Shown piece by piece: positions 38,804-50,270 of a stretch of DNA of 64,000 nt (its first letter is position 1; the number at the start of each line of letters is the position of its first letter). The stretch spans positions 17,793,821 to 17,857,820 of the forward strand of contig CM067081.1 of the NCBI GenBank assembly GCA_034008185.1. Reading direction: 5' to 3'. The notes beneath the pieces are model-generated. The model did no database searches and was not told the DNA's origin. It saw only the letters and a list, made by a program, of their open reading frames with translations. Source of the stretch: Gorsachius magnificus (taxonomy: Eukaryota; Chordata; Aves; Pelecaniformes; Ardeidae). A program made the translations under genes and the position numbers.

Positions 38804-38808
38804 GATGG
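38804..38808. repeat. Target site duplication, left (gatgg)
   Basis: Identical to 39389-39393 at the other LTR edge. Confidence 0.9.
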
Positions 38809-39388
38809 CATCGTGGTTTAACCCCAGCTGGCAACTCAGCCCCACGGAGTCGCTCGCCCGCTCCTCCCCAGTGGGATGGGGGAGAGAATTGGAAGAGCAA
38901 AAGTGAGAAAACTCATGGGTTGAGATAAAGACAGTTTAATAGGGAAAGCAAAAGCTGCACATGCAAGCAAAGCAAAGCAAGGGATTCATTCATTGCTTCC
39001 CATGGGCAGGCAGGTGCTCCAAGAAAGCAGGGCTCCATCATACATAAAAGTTGCTTGGGAAGACAAACGCCATCACTCTGACTGTCCCCCCCTTTTTTCT
39101 TCTTCCCACAGCTTTATATGCTGAGCATGATGTCATATGGAATGGAATATCCCTCTGGCCAGTTGGGGTCAGCTGTCCTGGCTGTGCCCCCTCCCAGCTT
39201 CTTGGGCACCCCCAGCCTCCTCGCTGGTGGGGTGGGGTGAGGAGCAGAAAAGGCCTTGACTCTGTGTCAGCTCAGCAGTAACGAAAACATCCTGGTGTTA
39301 TCAATGCTTTTTCCAGCACAAATCCAAAACATAGCCCCATACTAGCTACTGTGAAGAAAATTAACTCTATCCTAGCAAAACCAGCACA
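38809..39388 (-). mobile_element. Solo LTR, same superfamily as LTR A (LTR B)
   Basis: On the minus strand it starts TGTGCTGGTTTTGCTAGG followed by the same 'atagagttaattttcttcac' as LTR A, and ends GGGTTAAACCACGATG, where the expected terminal CA has become TG. A perfect 5-bp duplication (gatgg) flanks it. A TATA box (minus-strand catataaagc) is at 39111-39120 and a polyadenylation signal ATTAAA at 38935-38940. It shares both termini with LTR A, but the central part differs, so the two are distinct subfamilies. No internal retroviral sequence is attached. Confidence 0.93.
39111..39120 (-). promoter_or_regulatory. LTR B TATA box
   Basis: Minus-strand catataaagc, about 180 bp upstream (in LTR sense) of the ATTAAA signal and in the expected U3 position. 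Probably the old viral promoter; present activity is unknown. Confidence 0.55.
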
Positions 39389-39393
39389 GATGG
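39389..39393. repeat. Target site duplication, right (gatgg)
   Basis: Matches 38804-38808. Confidence 0.9.
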
Positions 39394-40006
39394 TTTGGGA
39401 AGAAAGGGATTAGAATGTGAAATGCCGCAAGAACAACAGTCAGGCAGTGTGGTAGCTAAAACTGGTGCCTGGGAGAGGCAGTAACTCTGCATCAGTTGCC
39501 CCCAGCAGGTACAGCCCAGGGGCATGGAGCAGCACGGAGGCAGGCAGATGGAAAAGGCATTCCTGCCTGCACTGAGACAGGTTGCCTATTGCATCTGCAG
39601 GAGCACAGTGGGGGCTGCAGATCGTGGTCTTCTGGGGTGACCATCGCCTGCTTCTGCAGGAACTCCTGCACTCTCAACTCCGTAAATGAAGTGAAAAAGT
39701 CCAGGACTGTCGTGACCAACAGGCAAGGAATGGTGTGGGTCCACACTACTGACCTCCTTCACCCTCCCAAACAGAGCAGTCACATCCAGATTCCTCCTGG
39801 GAAACTCTTGACCCTGGACCAGGAAATATTTGGGAGATTACTAACCGATACTAGCTAAAATCATGCCAAGGAGCATCTCAGTATTTAAGAGCACAAATGA
39901 TAGCTTCACAGAGCCCCCAAATGTTTCCTGGCAGCGTTCAGGTCACTAGTCCACACATGGTCACTGATAATGTGGTGTGACCCCCATATTCCAGCTGTGG
40001 ACCTAG
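39394..40006. other. Moderately GC-rich spacer between LTR B and a CR1 end
   Basis: A 120-codon plus-strand frame (39496-39858) and shorter minus-strand frames overlap here. None is recognised and no splice pair frames them. Confidence 0.5.
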
Positions 40007-40105
40007 GAATCATAGAATGCTTTGGGTTGGAAGGGTCCTTTAGAGGTGATCTAGCCCACCCCCCTTGCACTGAGCGGGGACACCTTTAACTAGATCAGGT
40101 TAGGA
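40007..40105 (-). mobile_element. Short CR1 3' end, minus strand (copy 8)
   Basis: It begins aatcatagaatgctttgggt, then 'ggaagggtcctttagaggtg' and 'tgcactgagcggggacacct', and ends at 'aactagatcaggttaggaat'. It resembles the 3' UTR of copies 2 and 6. Confidence 0.9.
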
Positions 40106-43100
40106 ATGGGGTTGCAGTGGACCAGATGTGGAGAGCAGACAGCAAGTGAAGAGTGAGGGTCCTGTTTTAGGGAAGTGGTCATGCAGGAGAGGAGAGTGTG
40201 AAAATGGGTGAGAGAGAGGACACAGCGTCCCTTCAGGGGGCAAGACAGAAGTGCTGTTGGCTTTGCATATAGTCAGCTCATTTACTCATTGATACAGTTC
40301 ATTTATAACATTATTTTAAAACATATATTTATTCCCCATCACAGCCTCTTCAGAGAAAGCAGTGTTAGCTGTTTGCTAATACAGAATATAACTCGTTTCC
40401 CTCAGTGATGCCCAGCTGCAACAAGATTGGGACCAGCTGAATTGAACAAAAGCATTTCTGTAACAATTTCAAAAAACAGCAGCACTGCTGCAAGACCTAG
40501 GCATGCAGCAGTGGTCCTCACTCAGCTGAGATACCAACAAAGCCTGAGATGGAGCTGTCAGCTGAGAAACAAGAGCTCACCCAGATCTACAGCGTTCCTT
40601 CCCCAGCATAATCAGTCCAGAGGCAGCAGCACTTCTAAAAGGTCATTAGCTCTTAACCAGCTGCTCACGCTCTGGGGGAATTTCAGATAATTTCCATGCC
40701 CCAGGGACCCTTGCAAGGTTGCTTTCCTGCTGGTAGTGCATAGCTGCTGACCCAGTGTCAGGGAAAGCTGCAGCACTGCTTGGGCAAAGCGCCCCTGGCG
40801 CCAGCATGGCTCAGGCATCATGTCGCACTAGCAGCAGTGACGTGGCTCCTTCTTCACAGCTGGCCAGGCCAAACTAGTTTAGAGGCGGAGCCCATCCACA
40901 TTTTCCAGCAAAATACCCCACAGGCTATTTTAGAGTTATCTGTGTGCCCACTATGTTGCTGGCCAGCCCTGCCAATGCAGCATTCAATACACAGGAGCAA
41001 TGTGCTAATGTGCCCTTCAAAGTTTCACCCAGCAAGACTATTCCCATATCCGCACCTTCTTTCAATACTAAGAGCTTTTGGTGATTAAGAGTATTTTGAG
41101 AAGACATTTTTATCTGTGCCACAAAAAAACCCCAAAACCAACAGAGCAAACTTTCTTCAAGATACCATTATTTCATCTCACTTGGGTGTTGCTTCGCTTG
41201 GTAGACTGCAGGTTAAGTCCCTGCATATTATGTTTTTAGAAAATGAGACCTGCAATAAGATAATATTAATGATAATTTTAATATATATATCGATTTTGAT
41301 TAAAACATCCTAAGACAAAATCTTGGATCTGTCCTGTTTTCTTAACTAAGTCATTTCTTGATCAAATTGTCCTTGACTCCACACAGGATTTATATCCTTA
41401 CCCAGCAATTACTCGGACCAGCATCTGACGACTTCACTGCAAGATCTGCCAGTGAAAGGAGCCCAGGGTTTGGCCTACAAATAGCCACTTGTAGCTGAAA
41501 ACAAATCCAGAAATTTGGGGGGGGGTGGTGGGTGGTCAATCAGTTCTTTCACCTCGTAATTTTGTAGAGCATAGGTAGAAAAAAATGTATTAGTCACTTC
41601 TTGTTATTTATTCATCGGTAATTTTGTGGGCATTTCCCATAATGAACGCTACAGTCTCTACTTCTGTAGAAAGGAGTCTTAAAATATCAATCAAATTAAC
41701 ACGTACAAAGAGATAAAGCTTATACAACTTTTTAAGTTATAGTTTGCTGAATGGTAAATTAATTTTTTAGAGAAAAAATATTTTTTTTCTAAAGAAAAAA
41801 TAAGATAATTCTTTATGATTGCTTCTCTTTTAAACTAAAAAAAATACAGCAATACACTATTGATGAAGTTAACATCTCCTATTTAGAAATAAAAGTCTAA
41901 TTCCCTGCACACGCCATATGGACAGCTTCTGTTACCAAAAGAGTTTCATGCTCAAGACATCTGTAGGAGCAGTCACCAAATTTATTTTCTGCATTTAATG
42001 TCAAATTAGACTTTGTTTTGCTCTCCTTAATCAAAATAAGCATCCTTCTCCCAAAGTAATCCTGTTGAAACTAGGCTGATAATAGACAAATCATGAAGTA
42101 ACACCTTATTTATCAATGGTACCAGATTTTGGTCCCACAGTATCAGGATGATTTACTTAATTTAGAATTGTAACTTGATTTATGTTACCAGTTAGGGGTC
42201 AGGAGATCCTGACCACGTCCTCTGGCACTTCTCTTTGCTTTTATACTCTCATGCACACCTCACTACAACACCACTCACAGAATGGATGGGGGTTTTATCA
42301 TTACAGTTATTTCACAGAATATTATATTAAAAAAAAATTGGAATCTCTGGACAGTGCAAGCAGTGGGCTGCTAGGATGGTCCTTCAAGTCCTGCTAGTCT
42401 GGTATGGTACCCTGGTGTGTCCATCCCATTCAGTGAGCCCATATATGATTATATGACACTATGGGAAAAAACAGAATCAGAGCAAATAAGTCAGTTATTT
42501 TTAAATACTGTTTATGGATTTGTCAGTGTTATTCCCATGTCCCCAGAACTCTCTGTGGAGTTGCCCATCACCCAAAATGGCTCCAAAAGCCTTTCAGGAC
42601 CCTCTGATGCTACTGAACATAGCTAGGAAACATCTCAGATGTTTCTGCATTTTTGGCTGACAGAAAATATTCTCAGCTATTTTATCCCCATATTCCCAGG
42701 AACAAATGCCAGAAACTGAATGTTCAAGACACAGAACAGAAGTTATCCAATAACTGAATTTGAAGCTTTCCTGAGCAAAGAGGAAATAGACTGAATCAGC
42801 AGTCCACTGAGATGAGTGAGAAAAACTGATGCCCTTTTAATGATGCGTTCCATGCTTCTTTCACATGAAAATTAAACAACACTGCCTGCCTGCACAGCCC
42901 TGACATCACAGCTGTACTCAGTATTTTTATAGCATATTTTTCTTTTAAAATGAAAAACTAAATACAATTCGATGAAGCTGAAAAATCAAAGTTCTGTCAA
43001 TATGAAACATCTCCTCTAATATTTGCCAAGCACTGGTATTTTTCCCCTTGGATTTCAGGAGCTGAAATAAATATAGCCTCTTCTGTTCTTTTCTTGGGAG

Positions 43101-46100
43101 CTCTCCTTTATTGGCATAACAGAACCCTGGGAATAGGGGATCTCTTCATTCCTTTTGTCTGACTTTTGCCAGGTGCATGTCCATGGAGGCAGAAAGTACT
43201 TTCACAGGGGAGTCATCCAAAAGCCTGCACTGCAAAGAACTCTGAGCAACAGCAAGCACAGCCAAGAATTATCCCCAGGCTCTCTTAATCCATTCAAACA
43301 TTCCCTCTGCTGGATGCCTTTGAGGTAACAAAGCAGAAAGGACCAAGGGTTTTACAAAAATTTGCAGCTATTCTTTTATATTTAAGTAAAACATTTAAAA
43401 TATAATTGATGTAGAATTCACTGGGCATTCCCCATGAAAGTTTTACACTAATAGAATAAATCAGTCCATGCTCTATCATAAAAGGTCAGTTTTAATATCA
43501 TCCCTTTCTAAGTGAAGTCATGCAGATAAGGAGAAGCTACTTGACAACTGAAATCATCCCAACACTCTTTATGGGGGGAAGGATTAAAAGATTAATTGAA
43601 GCAGCACAGGTCCTTGGCATCAGTGGAAGGAGGGGACATAACTGAGTCCCCTGATTCACACCTCATGCCTGTTCTGGGGCCCATGTCTCAGTGGCACTGA
43701 TCCTCCCTTCTCAAACAGAACCAAACCAGCAGAACGTGCTGAGGTGTTGCAGAGGAGCCTACCCCATCACACACAGAACCAAAGAGAAGTTAGTCTGCCC
43801 ATTGTCTTTCTTCCTCAAGCCATTGAGCATCCTTTGCTTTTGCTTTGCAAAAGGCTTATTGGCCCTTCAACAGCCACAACTGGAAGCCTCCAAAGCTATC
43901 CCAATGTGAATATATTTTCCTGTTAAAATACCTGCTTAAGAAATGGATTTATTAACAGATTGCTTGCAAATTTGGGGTTATTCTTCAAATTCTCCCAAAT
44001 GCAGCATAGGCCAAGCATTTTTGTGCTCTAAGCTTTTATTTTATGAATTTTCAGAAGCAGTTATCTTTGTAACTTGTCAATATAAGCCATCTTTTTTAAA
44101 GACTTCAATAATATTATCTTACTGTGTTAAGGAGGATCCTGTAGACCTATATTTTCAGCAGAACAGACATTTTTAAAAGTACCCATTCAATGTTTGAGGA
44201 GGGAATTACTAGGCTGAAGTACTGAGATGTGAAATAATCAGACCCTACCAACTCCAGTCATGACAGCAATCCGCTAAAGCACTGGAATATTCCTAGGAAA
44301 ATGCTGTCAGAAAGACATAGCAATTAATAGCTAAAATCCTTATTTATGCAGATCAAACTATATGTTCATAACAGTCTTTTCTAGGAACAACATCTTTGGA
44401 CCTATAGGTAGGGCAAAAAGGATTCAATCTAAATATTCAAAGAAAAAGAAAGGTGATGTGAACATGAAAATGAAGTATGCATGTTCCTGACAGAGTTGCA
44501 TAGACCCTGCTCTGCTAGTGGTCCCACAGCAGAATAAATCATTACAGAAAAAGCTGCTGTCCAGCATGAACAAGAAGATCAATTCCAGTTCTTAGAAAGA
44601 AAGAAATAGAGTAACAAGAATCATAAAATACATAAAACTCACAAGGCAGATAGAAACTTCATTGGTCAAAATGTTCAAAATAAGATTTAGATCTGCCTTT
44701 ACCTAGGCCTGAATTTTAAACTGTTCACCTTTTTCTGAGGTGTCAAGGTGCCAAATGTTTATTATTTGTTTGCAGTCTTCAAAGAACCTGGGCACACCCC
44801 TGTATTCTCTCTAAGCAGTACTTCTGTGGTTTATATAACAACTATGTCTAACATGTTGATTACAGAGGTAACTTCTGTCTTAGGACGTCCTAAAAACCCA
44901 CCCGTGATGAGGGAATATTTCCAGAGTAGCAAATCCACAGTCATCCAACCACTGCTCTGCCTGGCTTGGCTGTAGGCTTGAATGATGGCTCCATCCTCAG
45001 CAGTGTAAAGAATTGCAAAGGAAAAGCTCATCCTTCCTGAGCAAGTACTCCTGGCTCCTCAACATGCCATTCCATCATTGCAAAACATGTGCTAAAGTGA
45101 TGATTAGAACTGCTGGCATGGAGTGCCTGCCTGCAAATAGGTGATCTGCTGTTATTGAGACTGTCAGGCACTGCCCTTGGAAGACTACGGAGAAAAGAGC
45201 AGGGTAAATATCGCACATCCTTGGCAAGACTAAAAAGCAGCAAAACGGGACCTAGCCAAACTTATTCACATCACGCCATTTTCCAGCTCTGCATACATTA
45301 AGGTTGCCATTGCTGCTCAAAGGTAATAGAAACTCTGCACCTAAGCATTAGAAAATCACCACCTGGCTTTTGCAGGTCGCTTTTGTAAGTTTTGACTTTT
45401 GCAAATCACTGTTATATTACTCTTTCATACCACCGCTAATTATTCCTAGTCGGGCAACATAAAACAAGCTAGGTTCTACTTCATAGGAGTATTCCTTTTG
45501 ATTCGAGTCATGACCTCCAAAATTTATGATGTCTGATTAAGCTACGTTCCCAGAATATAAAAGGGGTCAAAACCAGGTACAAATCACAGGCAAAGTAATT
45601 TTCTGTCAGATGTCTATCCTGCCTGGGTCCATGGCCCAGCAAAACATCATCAAAGTTCCTGTTTCATGGAGAGTTTCAGAACTTCAGAGCTTTGCCTCTG
45701 TGGAAATAAAATACACAGAATCCAGGACAAGATGCAGGCACAGTGAGCATGAGTAAATTCATATATCTAGAGTCAATCCATGGTGTCAGCTAAAATACAA
45801 ACTCAAAAGACCAAATATTATTGAGATAGGATTGGAGGACCCAAAACAAGTAGTCAAAAATTGGTCCAAAACTAGTAAGCCACACTCAAAACAAAATAGG
45901 AAGGGAATCCCATAGTCCTAATTTGAGGTTTCAAGACAAAATTTAAGGTCCAGGGAAAAAGTGGAAAGCTTCCTTTCCACTCCCTGGGCTCTTTGGCCAT
46001 GCAGGACCACTCTGCAAAGAACCTGGCGTAACTCAGGCTTGCTCTCAGGCAAGGAGCATGCTCCAGGAGCAGGGTTAGCAGGAGGTTTTGCCATTTGCCG

Positions 46101-48839
46101 GGGAGAAGTGACCTTACAACTGAAAGCTGCCAACACAGGTAGTGCCAGGCCTTGCATCTGCTGCCCCTCAGAGCAGTAAATTTAGTGTTTCTGCTCAGAG
46201 GCTCACCCAGGTGTTCCCACAACCTTTGCCTCCCCACCTGTGGGAGCTGATGCACAAAACCCGCTCAATCCACAGGGAGACGCTTGGGCTTTCCCCCTTT
46301 GTTCTAAGCCTCTGCGAAGAGACACAGAAAAGAAGCCTTAGCTTGGCTACATGCATTGCCCAGTTGCAAGGGCTAGGACGGGAGGGAGGAAGGCAAAGAG
46401 TGACTGAATGTTTCTGCTTCAATTCAGCCATCCCAAGGAAAATGGCTTTTCTTTCGACATCACACCTATTCAGATTAGAGGACTGTGATGCCGTGAAAAG
46501 CAGTCACTCAAGAACTCATGTGAGCAAATGAGGAAAAGGATAAAAATGTATTTTGAATAAGAAATATTTAATTTTAGTCACTAGAAGAGAGAGGTAGGAA
46601 AAAATGCATTCCTGAAAATCAAACTGAGTTGTGCCAGAGTATTCTCATTATGTAATGTAAAAATTAATGACATACGCTTTTTTGTTCCAGTTATGACATA
46701 GTGTAATTTAGAAACCCATTCAAAAGCTTTCAATCAAATAGAGAAAGATGGACATTTTCATGTGCAAGCAGCTTCCTTATCATAAAAAAATTACAAAATC
46801 TTAAGAGGGAACAGTTCACCATGGAGTCACAGTGTTTTAATAGCCACTTGACTCAACAAAATAATTTCCAAACAGCTTCTTTGGTTTTCTGCTAATGGAA
46901 AAGAGAAGGGAGTGTTATATCTTCAGATTGTTATACTCCTTCGGTCCTATCACTGAAAACATTTTAAAAATTACATTTTCATTGGCCTGTCTTAAAGAAG
47001 AAATATTAAAAATTCTGGGCCACTTTCACAGTGTTATTAAAGTTCTCTGATGCACAACAACTAGTGAGATAGGAAAATCATGTCATCTGTTGTTTCTTAT
47101 AACCCATCACTGTCTCTAGAAGCAGTCAAGCCAGCCAACCCAATTCATCTCAAAAACCATCAAAGTCCAAACACATTTTGACAAGCAAATGGGTGGGATA
47201 TTAGCATTAGCAGAAACAGAAGACACAATTTGATTCTGAGAGCTCCAGGAGCCTGCAAAGCAATGGAAGCTTAGTGTCAAAGGCTGACTGACTGTGAATA
47301 AATCAGCTCTGGGAAAAATTAGAATTTCTGGATCATAAGTGACAGATGTCCCTCATGCTAGGATGACTTTCAGACCACTTCATTTGAATTTTATTAGGAG
47401 AGGAGGAAAAACACAGTTACAGAGCAAAAGCAAAACACTTCAACGTTGTGTGTGGTGGGTTTTAAATTAGTCTGCAAGTGGCAGGACTGCTCATTTCATT
47501 CAATTGGTCCAGAATAAAAACAAACAAGTAGCAGATAAAGAATAGTCTCTCAATAGAAAAAAAGGAAACTATGTACTTTCTGGATTTGAAAAAGTGTTAT
47601 TTTTACACAGTTTCCAGTGGTCAACAAACAAAATGGGAAAGGGCTCTGCTGCAGCAATGGCTGAGCAGGCTTCCTTGCCAGCTGTTCCACACTGCACATG
47701 ATGTCCCCACAGACCTGGCTGAAAGTGGCCACCAACCAGAAAGGTCTCATCTTCACAGTTTCTAGTAACAGTGGGCTTTATGCCCACAGGATGCCACAGA
47801 ACACGATGGTATGAACTTCCCCTTGTTCAAAAGGTGCTAGAGAAAATTATGGAGGAGTGGTCCTATGGGGGCTACCAGGTGCCGCATCCTAGATGCCAGT
47901 GCAAGAGGATGCGCTTTGATCCTGGGAGAGCTAGAAGCTGGTAGTGTGTATTACAGAAAATAGCACTTCAGGCTTAAACTTTTTATGGAATTTTTTGTTA
48001 AGCTTTGTCTGTTGGTCAGTGTAAGAGTCAGCATGCTGGACTGCATGGACTTATGATCTGATCACACATGGCAAATACAAAGCTGAGTGACCGAAAGGAA
48101 ATATTTGACCTAGAGATGGCACTTCCTCATACCATGGAAGAAGGACTAGGTGAATAACTCCATAATTAAACAAACCAACGGAAATGAACAGGGGAAATTC
48201 CCACCAACTTCCACTGAACCAGCCTACATTTTAAAATGAACACTTGTTTATTACTCAGCATTTTTAAAAATCTGGCCAGTTACCACATGCCTATCTATAC
48301 ACTTTAGAATCTAACTTTCCAGATACACTCTTTTAATCTTGGCTCTCGGCTGGTTTATTTTTATTTACTTATGCATTTATCTAAATCAGTAGACTGGGAC
48401 AAATTCCTGTGGATGCAGTCTAGCTCATCCACCACAAACCTGTCCTCCCCACCAGCTGAGGCACTGGCTCAGGCAGACTGCACAATCCATAGAGCTATAA
48501 AAAGCTGACACTACTATTTTTCTGGATATTTTATCATTATGGAGTTGATATTTCTTGAAAATCTGAATTATATGTGGTATTTGGAACTTCTTGCAATATG
48601 AAATTTTCAGAAAATTCTTTTTGTCAAACCTGATATTTCATGTTTTTTAAATGTTGTATTATAATATAAATGTAATTTTTTTCCTAATAAAAAGTATTTT
48701 AAATCTAAAATTATTGAACAAAACATTTTAACACGATAAAAGTAAATTTTTCCAAACTCCTGTGAAGTTGTGATTTTAATAAAATGGCATGTTCGAAAAG
48801 AATACCAGAAAAATTCTGGCCACCTTCAGTAATGCAGTT
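40106..48839. other. AT-rich intron, nothing recognised
   Basis: A G-rich tract sits at 41517-41535. Chance frames of up to about 129 codons occur near 45.9-46.5 kb on both strands, with no family match. No transposon end is seen. Confidence 0.55.
41517..41535 (+). repeat. G-rich tract (nine G, then TGGTGGGTGG)
   Basis: A G9 run followed closely by GG, GGG and GG runs on the plus strand; it may form a G-quadruplex. Confidence 0.6.
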
Positions 48840-50270
48840 TTAGGTGCCAGCTTTATTCTTAGACAGGTTCTCTGAATTAAAGTGTCTGCAGGTCTAACAG
48901 TAACTCAAAGGCCAGTGAGTATCCTTATAAAAACTGATTTATTTCAAAGACGCAACAGGGCTGTTAGTCTGAGCAGGATAGCAGTAGTGCAACCAAAATA
49001 CAGCTGCACAGCTTCTGGCAGGGGACCAAGTAATTTCTTTCTTGATTCACTTTCACCTTTCTTGCCAACCACACGCCAAGCCACATTTTCAGAAAGGCAC
49101 CCACAAACCAGTGCCGGCAGGGCCCGTCCTGTCATGCTGTGCACCGAGAGGACTGGGCCTGGACTGCGGCCCCGGGGACACGGTGGGTCCCCGCGACGGC
49201 AGCCCCCTCCCCTCTCGGTCTGCCCGGCGCTGATGGCAGGGGAGCAGGACATGAGGAGGATGTTAGCCAGGGCAGGAAAACCAGGAGTCAGTCCTTGTCT
49301 TCCCACACAGCCAAAAAGTGAAGCAGCTCCAGCCGCCTCACTCTACAGTCAAGGAGGCAAGTATTTACATCTGCCACAGATGGCCCTGTTCATTAGTACA
49401 GTCAGAAAACGACCATACTCAGGAAGAACCTACCAGGAGCTTCCAGACATTGTCTGGTCAAGAAGCGGTGGGAGGGCTGCCTGCCCACCCGCCCGCGTGC
49501 TACACGTGCTACACCTTACTGCTGGGTTACCCACCACAAAAAAGGCAAAGTGGAAAATTCCTGTGATGCTCTCTCAACAAAAAACCTGAGATGTGTGGCC
49601 TGGGTGGCAACCAAAAGAAAGATCTGTGCAAGGTCTCACCATTAAGGTGAGGAGGACGTTACCAGGCTGCTTGAGAAAGGCAAAGTCACTGAGGCAGCAG
49701 AATCAGGTAACATCCATTGGGGAGCTCTGTGAAAACAAATAGTATACACAAAGAGACATGGTAAAAGATCATCTGCCTTAAAAACAACGGTGACTCACAG
49801 AAATGAGGAATTTACTTCTGTTGGAAAAGTAAGAAAGTGGAAGTCCTGCAGAAGCTTAGGTGGGATATGGCGATGCTGACACCACACGTGCGTAAGTAGT
49901 GCTCACAAGTAAAATATTGAGACAGTCGTGCCGACACCCTCTCTGCACAGGTGAGAGAGTCAGGGAGAGACCTGGGTACAAACACCCCATCTGCCTTGCA
50001 CAAGCACCTGGAGGTGCCGTCAGGGCGGGAGCGGTGGTGCTCCCCAGACAGCCGCGTGGCCGGAGGACCCACCGCCAAGGACGGCGGGGTGCCCAGAGGA
50101 AGGCAGCTCCCACCCCACTGCATGGCAGTGCCAACCATCGGCTCCCCCGCAGGCCAGCGCCTTCACAGAAAGGAAACCTCCGCCGATGGGCTTGACAGGG
50201 CCTTCAGAGACTCCAGAAGACAAGTTCAGACCCAGTCCTCTAATTTAAATTCTTATTCTGTATGAGACTC
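48840..50270. other. CpG-dense intronic patch with a 235-codon open frame
   Basis: CpG sites cluster at about 49105-49260, 49480-49510 and 49920-50190, unlike the surrounding CpG-poor intron. The plus-strand frame 48882-49589 is open for 235 codons (its first codon is GTG, not ATG). Frames of 92-120 codons are open on the minus strand too. The predicted protein is arginine- and proline-rich and matches no family I know. High GC alone lengthens frames, so I do not call a gene. An orphan CpG island or an internal promoter is possible. Confidence 0.35.

Noticed and set aside
39496..39858. 120-codon frame beside LTR B, considered as retroviral remnant
   Set aside because: LTR B has a clean target duplication, so adjacent sequence is not its provirus, and I could not match the peptide to any retroviral protein.
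48882..49589. 235-codon frame as a protein-coding gene
   Set aside because: It begins with GTG, resembles no known family, lies in GC-rich sequence where stops are rare, and the opposite strand is also open. Kept only as a finding.
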